DNA of 64,000 bases, from contig NZ_JAGEMM010000001.1 in NCBI RefSeq assembly GCF_017921815.1, positions 1,364,001 to 1,428,000 of the forward strand, in the 5' to 3' direction. The DNA is from Microvirga antarctica (lineage in GTDB: Bacteria > Pseudomonadota > Alphaproteobacteria > Rhizobiales > Beijerinckiaceae). The notes under the pieces were generated by a model. That model had not been told where the DNA came from. It was given only the letters and a program-made list of their open reading frames with translations, and ran no database searches. A program made the translations under genes and the position numbers. Below, piece after piece: positions 57,975 to 64,000 of this stretch (the first letter of the stretch is position 1; each line of letters begins with the position of its first letter).

Positions 57975-59822
57975 TTAAGCGCCGGCGTTGCGATATGCAC
58001 CGCGAAAGTCGATTGCACCGCATCCGAAGTCATGCTCGAGAGAAACACCAAGGCCCTGTCGGCCGAAGGGTTGATCGAGCCGGACTCGAGGCGCCTCATA
58101 ACCGTCGAGCAATCCCCATTGGAAAACGGGAGCAGATTGAGGGTTCGCGAAGATGAACCAGGCGTTCCCCGGAATGTGTGCGGCCACAACCGGCTCCAGC
58201 TTCCCAGAGAACGGATTCACATCGACCTGTGCGCGCGGCGTAATCGATGCCACAAGCGCGTCGGCCTCAGTCTCCTTTTTCGGCCCGACAAGAATGATCG
58301 CAGGCGCGATGTTGGGCAGCTGTCCGTCAAGCGTTCGCTGATTACGCATCGCCTCCCGCGCCGAGCCAACGGCCGCGACAGTGATGGCGGTGCCCGATCC
58401 CGCCAGGTTGCCATGCGTGGCATGAAACACCGCCAAACCGTCGGAGACGAGTGTTGGCCCTGCCCCCGCATTGGAGAGCATCATCGCGTAGAACGATGCT
58501 TCCTCGAAATTCGCGACAGTCTGCCCTGCCGAGCCTAACAGATCGTCAAGTGCCCCCATGTCGTCATTGACGAGCATTGTTCGAGAGAGAGCAAACTGCA
58601 CTGCGTACGGGAAGACGGAGACAACTTCTTTGGATTCCGAAAAGGTGCCGAACTTGATTTCGCCTGCCTCATTGATCGGCTGCAAGGTCGGAAAATCTCC
58701 AACACGAACGGTGCGATGCGGCCTGAAATCTTTGAAGTGCCGTTGAGCGGCAATTTTGCGATATGTCGGCGGAGACGCCTGGTAGCGCCGTGCGAGCGTT
58801 CCATTCATCGCGTTCTCGAAGATCGCCGGAAAGTCCGAGGTCGTATGAAACGCGCGGCGAATGAGTTCTTCGCGGTGGGCATCTGAAGTGATACGCCCCC
58901 GGTGCCCGAGTGACTGAGCTGCAATGTCGGCGATGGTCAAACCATCGTAACCGCGAGCCGCCCCCGTCAGCGCGATCGGAGCTCCCCTCGCACTCAGCAT
59001 CCGAGAACCGAGATAGGAACTCGCGGCGACAACACGCGTCTCCGTCTCGTCTTGACCGACCGTGATGGGCGAGCTGCGGAAACGCTCAGCCCGAGATGCC
59101 ATCTCCTCGAAGCAGCGAACACGGAAAGCTTCCAGCGGCGTACCGTCGTCGACCGCCTCTTCGATCTGCGCTGCTTCAACTCCCGCCTTTGCACCAAGGC
59201 TCCTGATTTCGGTAATCCGAGTGCGCTCGGCGCGCGCAATAAGGTCCGCGTCGCGCGAATTGGTAGGCGTAGGCTGAAGGACGATATTTTCAGGTGCCGG
59301 TTCCATTGATAAATCTCCTGGGTGAGAGCGGATGTGTGCGTTTTGATCGGCAGGAACTGCGACGAGGCTAACCTCGTAGGGTTCCCAATCTACGTGAGTG
59401 ATGGTGCGAGTACCGTCGACCGACGTGCGTTCCTCACTGGCGTGGACGCGGTAACCGATACTGACGCTGCCAATAATGCCTGCCGCGATGTCGGTGGCGA
59501 TAAGCTGAACATCGGGGCGGTTGGAAAGTTGGATGTCGGCGACAAGATTGCCGCCCTCAATTCGGACAGCGGTAATCACGCCGATCTGATCCGTCATTGT
59601 CCCGTGACGGTGCGAATTAAGTAGGGGCGCCCTCGTTGAGCTAAGCCGCTCTAGGCGCATTGCCTTCGGAGAGATAAGCAGAACCTCTTGGAAGGGTTTA
59701 TTTTCGAAATAGTCGACACGCTTGACCGGTGTCGCTGTTGCGATGACGGCGGTGAAGGTCCGCGTCTCGGCATTGTACGAGTTGCGAGAGATTGTGGCGC
59801 GCCGCGTCGTCAACTCTGCCAT
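57975..59822 (-). CDS. Prohead protease fused to major capsid protein
   Basis: A 615-residue phage protein with two parts. Residues about 1-165 resemble the HK97-type (S78) prohead protease: LLNSHRHG with His71 and GSVSIGYRV with Ser121, then EPYEVSLVAVPAD. Residues about 270-615 look like a Mu-type (gpT-like) major head protein (RRAFHTTSDFPAIFENAMN, FALSRTMLVNDDMGALDD). Such fusions occur in some Mu-like and Rhizobiales phages; self-cleavage would free the capsid. It starts 5 bases after the gene at 59828. No portal or terminase is adjacent. Confidence 0.87.
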   Translation of the reverse strand: MAELTTRRATISRNSYNAETRTFTAVIATATPVKRVDYFENKPFQEVLLISPKAMRLERLSSTRAPLLNSHRHGTMTDQIGVITAVRIEGGNLVADIQLSNRPDVQLIATDIAAGIIGSVSIGYRVHASEERTSVDGTRTITHVDWEPYEVSLVAVPADQNAHIRSHPGDLSMEPAPENIVLQPTPTNSRDADLIARAERTRITEIRSLGAKAGVEAAQIEEAVDDGTPLEAFRVRCFEEMASRAERFRSSPITVGQDETETRVVAASSYLGSRMLSARGAPIALTGAARGYDGLTIADIAAQSLGHRGRITSDAHREELIRRAFHTTSDFPAIFENAMNGTLARRYQASPPTYRKIAAQRHFKDFRPHRTVRVGDFPTLQPINEAGEIKFGTFSESKEVVSVFPYAVQFALSRTMLVNDDMGALDDLLGSAGQTVANFEEASFYAMMLSNAGAGPTLVSDGLAVFHATHGNLAGSGTAITVAAVGSAREAMRNQRTLDGQLPNIAPAIILVGPKKETEADALVASITPRAQVDVNPFSGKLEPVVAAHIPGNAWFIFANPQSAPVFQWGLLDGYEAPRVRLDQPFGRQGLGVSLEHDFGCGAIDFRGAYRNAGA

Positions 59823-59827
59823 GAGAG

Positions 59828-60352
59828 CTACGCCTCTCGTGTCCAAAGAGTGTCGAGATCGACATCAAGGCCATTATTCAGTGCGCGGTTTTTCACGTCG
59901 CGAAGGGCGCGGGATATATTCGTAAGCACAACCGATGTTGCCGCTCGCTCGAGCTCGGCAATTGAGGATCCGACCTCTGTCTTGGTTGTATGAATGTGAG
60001 AGAGAGGCGCAACGGCTACCGCGTCTCGCGTGATCAAGCGATCTCCGCCGTCGTAAGTGAACCTGACAACGGCGAGCCAAATATCCGGGCCGTTTCCATC
60101 GGCCATGGTCGCGACAGGGATCCAACGCATTATTTCGCTATCCGCTCGGACGACAGTCGCGGAGGCAGTCTGTTGATCGACCCCCGCCTTCGAAAGGTCG
60201 AGAGCAATCACCGTGGCAACTGCCTGCATTAGTGAATAGTCCGCCCACCCAGACCGCTCATCTTCCGCATACGGGAGGCTGCCGCGGCGGACCATCGCCG
60301 TGTGGTTTTCAACGCTCAAACCAGTGAGACTCAGGAAAGCGGTGCGGCGCAT
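59828..60352 (-). CDS. Phage-associated hypothetical protein, possible MerR-like HTH
   Basis: A 174-residue protein whose N-terminus (RRTAFLSLTGLSVENHTAMVRRGSLPY, then GWADYSLMQAVATVIALDLSKAG) has the layout of MerR-like phage regulators: a helix-turn-helix, a wing and a following helix. The C-terminal half is not recognisable. It is 5 bases upstream of the capsid gene and likely in the same transcript, so a structural role cannot be ruled out. Confidence 0.6.
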   Translation of the reverse strand: MRRTAFLSLTGLSVENHTAMVRRGSLPYAEDERSGWADYSLMQAVATVIALDLSKAGVDQQTASATVVRADSEIMRWIPVATMADGNGPDIWLAVVRFTYDGGDRLITRDAVAVAPLSHIHTTKTEVGSSIAELERAATSVVLTNISRALRDVKNRALNNGLDVDLDTLWTREA

Positions 60353-60361
60353 TGGATAACC

Positions 60362-60832
60362 TCAAAAAGCAGAACTGATGTCATCTTTTGCGCCTTTAAC
60401 AGAAAGTTGACAAGATGTCTCCTTTCTGGCGGCTGTGGATAACTCTGAAAGCGGGCCGTCCAAATCAGCAAGGCCCCGCCTCGCCGGGCTAAGCAAAGGC
60501 GTGTAGGCCACGGCTATTTGAATGACCTTCGCGGCCAGGACAGGATCCGCTCTCATTTCCTTGTCGAGCTTGGCCTCAACCTCGCTCTCGCCTTCGGTTA
60601 GGCCACCGTCGACATAGAAGTACTTGCCGACGAGCCGGCCGTCGCGACAGACCAGAACGATCCCATGGGACAGATATTTCCCAATGACGCGTTCGGCACG
60701 CATGTGCAGGATCTCGGCGGCAGTGAAGCTGGGAGCCAGGGCGACCGTAGGAACGGCCACAAGAGTGGCAGCTGCGAGCGTTGCACCACCTTTGAGAATC
60801 GACCGCCGCGTGAACTGTGCTGACTTTTTCAT
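60362..60832 (-). CDS. Hypothetical protein with twin-arginine-like leader
   Basis: A 156-residue protein starting MKKSAQFTRRSILKGGATLA, with a twin-Arg motif and hydrophobic leader that ends near LAPS. The mature part (AAEILHMRAERVIGKYLSHGIVL) is mainly helical and unknown to me. It overlaps the upstream repeat-protein gene by ATGA and has GGAG before the start. An exported protein inside a phage late region suggests host-modifying cargo. Confidence 0.6.
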   Translation of the reverse strand: MKKSAQFTRRSILKGGATLAAATLVAVPTVALAPSFTAAEILHMRAERVIGKYLSHGIVLVCRDGRLVGKYFYVDGGLTEGESEVEAKLDKEMRADPVLAAKVIQIAVAYTPLLSPARRGLADLDGPLSELSTAARKETSCQLSVKGAKDDISSAF

Positions 60833-61290
60833 AGGACGGCTCCACCCCATGAAAAATTGCCAACTTGCTCAGCCAGGCCGCCCGCGTCAGCAATGCCGTT
60901 ATCGTCCGCGTTCTCGAAGTCGTCGTCCGGCTCAATGCCGTCGTGCTCGTCTTCAAGGTCTACCGTAGAGGGATGATTATCGTTTTCGCTCGTCGCGCCA
61001 GTGACACTCCAGCCTAAGCTGGGCTCGAAGTCGCTGTCGTCCTCGAGGTCTAGCGAAGAGGCCCGATGATCTCTGTCCCCAGCGCCCGATATGCTCCACC
61101 CAAGACTTGGCTCTGAATCGCTGTCGTCTTCGAGTTCTGAACTGTCCCCGTCGAGCTGATCGAGAAGGCCGATAAGACCGTCGATCGCGGTTTCTATCCG
61201 CGCTCGCATGTGCGGACCGATCTCGATAAAGGTCGGCACCTGGGCGGTCTGGAAGCGGACAAAGCTCCCCCGCTCGCTGTCCACTGGCAT
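60829..61290 (-). CDS. Acidic repeat protein (EPSLGW repeats)
   Basis: A 153-residue acidic protein. The motif LEDDSDSEPSLGWS at residues 53-66 recurs as LEDDSDFEPSLGWS at 82-95, and a degenerate copy LEDEHDGIEPDDD lies at 112-124, giving a period of about 29-30. The N-terminus (residues 1-46) is a short helical domain. I recall similar EPSLG-repeat proteins of unknown role in other Rhizobiales genomes, which I could not check here. It overlaps the twin-Arg gene. Confidence 0.65.
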   Translation of the reverse strand: MPVDSERGSFVRFQTAQVPTFIEIGPHMRARIETAIDGLIGLLDQLDGDSSELEDDSDSEPSLGWSISGAGDRDHRASSLDLEDDSDFEPSLGWSVTGATSENDNHPSTVDLEDEHDGIEPDDDFENADDNGIADAGGLAEQVGNFSWGGAVL

Positions 61291-61351
61291 GGCGCGTTGC
61301 TCCTTTGGAAGGTCTATGTTATCAGTACGATGTGCTTATTTAGGCACGAGA

Positions 61352-61376
61352 AAATGATACGTCAAGCCGAAATGAT
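61352..61376 (+). promoter_or_regulatory. Direct AAATGAT repeats upstream of the HTH gene
   Basis: AAATGAT occurs at 61352-61358 and again at 61370-61376, 18 bases apart, in the 92-base divergent region before the HTH gene. It could be an operator read by the small HTH protein itself. Confidence 0.3.
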
Positions 61377-61388
61377 TACAGTGTGCGC

Positions 61389-61610
61389 ATGAATTCAGCC
61401 CAGTCTAGAATGGCGAGAGCCGCCCTCCAGATGGGAGTGCGGGAGCTAGCTGACGCTGCAAAGGTCGCTCCGAGCACCATCACAAGGCTGGAGGCCGGCG
61501 AGGATCTGAAGCCCCGCACAGTCGAGGCGATCAAGGCCGTTTTCGAGTCGGCAGGCGTTGAGTTCACAAATGGCGACGCCCCAGGCGTGCGGCTGCGTAA
61601 AATCACATGA
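61389..61610 (+). CDS. Small XRE-type regulator of the cargo module
   Basis: A 73-residue Cro/C1-type DNA-binding protein: ALQMGVRELADAAKVAPSTITRLEAGEDLKP is a clear helix-turn-helix, and the rest completes a five-helix domain. Start ATG 61389 or GTG 61383. The stop overlaps the start of the next gene (ATGA 61607-61610). The layout resembles regulator-effector or antitoxin-toxin operons carried by prophages. Confidence 0.82.
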   Translation: MNSAQSRMARAALQMGVRELADAAKVAPSTITRLEAGEDLKPRTVEAIKAVFESAGVEFTNGDAPGVRLRKIT

Positions 61611-62512
61611 GCAAGCAGCTTGAGATTATCAGACTATGCGATGAAGTGATTGGAGGATTCGATCTACATTCTCTCGAATCTATCATCAATAAGTCTCACC
61701 ATATAGCTGAACTTACAGGTAACTCGGCAGCGTGCGAGTTCCTGTATTGTGAAAGTGCGGGTTATTATCAGCACGGACATGGCCGGCAGGACGAATTCCT
61801 TAACAAGACCCACCGCCACCATGTGGAGACGAACACTTGGATTCTCGCCCCTGCAGCACTTCTCGAACGCGACTCGAACGGGGCCAAGGAAGCTGTTTCA
61901 AAACTAGAGCTTAAATCGATCACCTCCCCACTTAGTTTTCAAAGTGCAATCGCTGATGAAATAATAAAATTGTCGAAAATAGTGATGCATAATAATACAA
62001 TTATACATCACGTTAGGCGATTAACTTATCAAATTATTTCAAACACGAGAGCCAATATTATTTTTTCAAAAGAGAGCGCCGATATATTTGCGCATTACCA
62101 AGGTCTTGTAGATGCAAAAATTTCTAGTACCGCAAATGAAGCATTCTCTAAACTTCCGTCTGTGTTTGAACGATTAAGCGCCGGGGACGGCGAAGCCATC
62201 AGTCACGCGCTTACTAGCTGCCGCCGAATCATAGATGCTTTTGCGGTGGCAATATTTCCGCCTCAAGGTGATCCGGTCGACATGGGAGATCACACTATCC
62301 AATGTGGTCCTGGCAAGTCTATGAATCAAATTCAAGCTTATATATGGAAAAAGACCTTTTCAAAGAGTAGACGCGACCGGCTAAATAAGAACATGCGGTC
62401 TCTTTACGATCGAACGTCGGCTGGCGTACACGCCGAAGTGTCGCCAACAGAGGCGCAAGCACTCGTCCTTAATACCTATCTTTTGCTCGGCGAGATCGTC
62501 GATCTTCGATAG
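61607..62512 (+). CDS. Unknown AT-rich cargo protein, possible abortive-infection type effector
   Basis: A 301-residue soluble helical protein I cannot name. Its base composition is clearly more AT-rich than the whole window, a sign of recent transfer. The N-terminus is His-rich (KSHHIAEL, YYQHGHGRQ, KTHRHHVET). The C-terminal half, with SCRRIIDAFAVAIFPP, then LYDRTSAGVHAEVSPTEAQALVLNTYLLLGEIV, recalls helical C-terminal domains of abortive-infection-type proteins (AbiTii-like); this is from memory only. It is translationally coupled to the HTH gene, alone on the plus strand among minus-strand phage genes. Confidence 0.65.
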   Translation: MSKQLEIIRLCDEVIGGFDLHSLESIINKSHHIAELTGNSAACEFLYCESAGYYQHGHGRQDEFLNKTHRHHVETNTWILAPAALLERDSNGAKEAVSKLELKSITSPLSFQSAIADEIIKLSKIVMHNNTIIHHVRRLTYQIISNTRANIIFSKESADIFAHYQGLVDAKISSTANEAFSKLPSVFERLSAGDGEAISHALTSCRRIIDAFAVAIFPPQGDPVDMGDHTIQCGPGKSMNQIQAYIWKKTFSKSRRDRLNKNMRSLYDRTSAGVHAEVSPTEAQALVLNTYLLLGEIVDLR

Positions 62513-62714
62513 CGCATTATGGCGGTTTTCCGCCAAGAGTTCAGCCACCACTTCGGCCGTCCTTCATCCTAACATGATGCCCGTGCGGTTCGCGTTAGCC
62601 CTGTTAGGCAACCCGTTAGCTTCGTTAGTCCTGATTTTCGAGGTGGCTTACTGTCAGAATCCCGGGCCCACTAATGGCCGCAAAGGGTGGCGGCCGGGGA
62701 AGGACCCGCGCGAG

Positions 62715-64000
62715 CTACCTCGGCCCAGCCTTGATGTGCGGCATTGACGTCCCGACGTTCGATCGGATCGGGCCCGTCGATGACGCGGACATGCTCGTCA
62801 CCCGCGCCAGCAAGTCTGCGGAAGCCTCCACTCTCACCACATGAGTGGTTGAAATCGTGCCCGTCACATCCGCCTCGACCTTTCCAGACACGTCGAGCGG
62901 CTTCGCCAACACATCCTCGAGTCGCTGCAGCATCGGCGTGATGTTGTCCGCCCGGCTGGGCGGGATCGGAGCCGAATCGGGTAGCTGCTGGCCGTTGAGG
63001 GCGGGAAGGCCGCTTGGATTGGTGCTGCCCCATGGCCGACCGAATGTACCACCGTGGAACGATCCTTGAACGATCCCGGAGGTCGCGGGGGCCTTTCCTC
63101 CGAACTGGTCGATCAGCTGCCCAACACGGGTTCCGGATGCGATCTTGGCCTCAAGGTCTTTGACCTGGGTATTCAATGCCTCGAAGGTTGAGAGATTGTT
63201 TGCCGCGCCACTGCCAAGCCCTGCCCTCCGATTCTTGAGATCGGCGTGTTTGCCCGGACGATTGCCGAGAGCAAAGTCGAGCATGTCCGGCAGCTTGTTC
63301 TTCCCCTTGATCTGGGCGATTTCGGTCTCAAGCGCCGCGATGTCGACGTCGAGGGCCTTCGCTTCCTCACTGCCAGAAGCCTCGAGCGAGGCGCGTGTAT
63401 TGCCGACGGTTGTGGCGTTGATCGGCGTCTGGGGTGCGCCGTCGATCAGTTGCTGAAGCTGCTCCATATTCGAGTTGAGCCAGTCCAGCGCGGGGTTCGC
63501 CGGAATGGCGACCAGCTTTCCCGTGTTTGTCCAGAATCGATCCCACGACTGACCGAGGCGCGTGAGGCGCGCCTGGCTGTCCTTCAGCACGGTGTTCAAA
63601 TCCGCGACAACCGACCCAGGCGCATTCCGGCGCATATCCGACGAGAGCTTCTGCCACTCTCCCCGGTAGCTCATAAGGGCCAGGATACCGCGCTTGAACT
63701 CCTGATCGTCGGCGATAAGGCCGATCTTGCTGCGATCACCCTTCAAAGCTGTGTTGACCAGGTCCTCGAAGACTTCGACGAGATTGCGCCCCTCTTTCCG
63801 GGCCTTGGCGAAAGCCGATTCGGCCTTTCCATCTCCGCCGAGCAAAGTGTTCAAGCCCTTCAGGGTTTTGCCGGACTCCATCTTGTTCAGGACGTTGTTC
63901 ATGGAGGAGACGGCTTCCTCAGCGGTGCCGGAGCCCTTCCTCATGATCTGCAGCATGGCCACGAGGTCCGACAAACCCTTCTGGCTTTCAAAGCCAACAG
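62715..64000 (-). CDS. Phage tail tape-measure protein, C-terminal part
   Basis: The C-terminal roughly 427 residues; the N-terminus lies beyond the right edge. The visible start of the segment (GFESQKGLSDLVAMLQIMRKG, with GTAEEAVSSMNNVLNKM) is typical of the tape-measure domain of siphophage-like or Mu-like prophages, and later parts are helical with a Gly/Ala/Ser-rich end. It sets tail length and is associated with DNA ejection. It would normally lie downstream of capsid genes in a phage late operon, but here it is transcribed ahead of them. Confidence 0.82.
   Translation of the reverse strand, partial: VGFESQKGLSDLVAMLQIMRKGSGTAEEAVSSMNNVLNKMESGKTLKGLNTLLGGDGKAESAFAKARKEGRNLVEVFEDLVNTALKGDRSKIGLIADDQEFKRGILALMSYRGEWQKLSSDMRRNAPGSVVADLNTVLKDSQARLTRLGQSWDRFWTNTGKLVAIPANPALDWLNSNMEQLQQLIDGAPQTPINATTVGNTRASLEASGSEEAKALDVDIAALETEIAQIKGKNKLPDMLDFALGNRPGKHADLKNRRAGLGSGAANNLSTFEALNTQVKDLEAKIASGTRVGQLIDQFGGKAPATSGIVQGSFHGGTFGRPWGSTNPSGLPALNGQQLPDSAPIPPSRADNITPMLQRLEDVLAKPLDVSGKVEADVTGTISTTHVVRVEASADLLARVTSMSASSTGPIRSNVGTSMPHIKAGPR

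Overview
The window is about 64 kb of GC-rich chromosome, most likely from an alphaproteobacterium of the order Hyphomicrobiales (Rhizobiales). The reasons are the purC-purS-purQ-purL-bolA-grxD run, the lptM-lysA pair followed by a TIGR02302-type protein, the etfB-etfA-hbd operon, an F1Fo-ATPase zeta inhibitor, and an FnrN/FnrL-type regulator beside cydABX/cydDC. The genus cannot be fixed from sequence reading alone.

Layout. 1-2.2 kb: the end of a dipeptide/oligopeptide ABC transporter operon and an M19 dipeptidase. 2.3-6.2 kb: a minus-strand polyamine-type ABC operon (potD-potA-potB-potC) with a strong hairpin between the binding protein and the ATPase. 6.4-11.5 kb: 3-hydroxybutyrate dehydrogenase, malate synthase G and an acyltransferase/SGNH surface-glycan modification enzyme. 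12-13.1 kb: two orphan genes.

13.2-32.6 kb is a coherent low-oxygen response island. It holds an OmpR-type regulator, a FixK-like CRP-family regulator, a three-PAS hybrid kinase whose third PAS keeps the FixL heme-ligand spacing, a hemerythrin-like protein, a universal stress protein, a small cytochrome c with an unknown partner, an NRAMP-like transporter coupled to a CPx-type ATPase (both with altered metal-site motifs), a zinc alcohol dehydrogenase, oxygen-independent HemN, cytochrome bd oxidase (cydA, cydB, cydX), its assembly exporter (cydD, cydC) and an iron-sulfur FNR. Two perfect FNR/FixK palindromes (TTGAT-N4-ATCAA) and one near-perfect site sit in front of cydA/cydD, the cytochrome pair and uspA, tying the island together.

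32.8-56.1 kb is housekeeping: msrA, gluQRS, a carboxylesterase, an HpcH/HpaI aldolase, the zeta subunit, purine biosynthesis, bolA/grxD, a TlpA-like thioredoxin, lptM-lysA, a TIGR02302 protein, a HIG1-like protein, a PagL-like protein, cob(I)alamin adenosyltransferase, rhomboid, etfBA-hbd, a frameshifted TsdA-like cytochrome, DedA/YqaA membrane proteins, an HNH nuclease and dsbB.

56.36 kb to the right edge: a tRNA-Leu(CAA) gene abuts a tyrosine integrase, and a prophage or integrative element continues out of the window. It carries an AlpA-like regulator, a prohead-protease/capsid fusion, small unknown proteins, an AT-rich two-gene cargo module (HTH regulator plus unknown effector) and the C-terminal part of a tail tape-measure protein. 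Capsid and tape-measure genes are in the reverse of the usual transcription order, so the element looks mosaic or rearranged.
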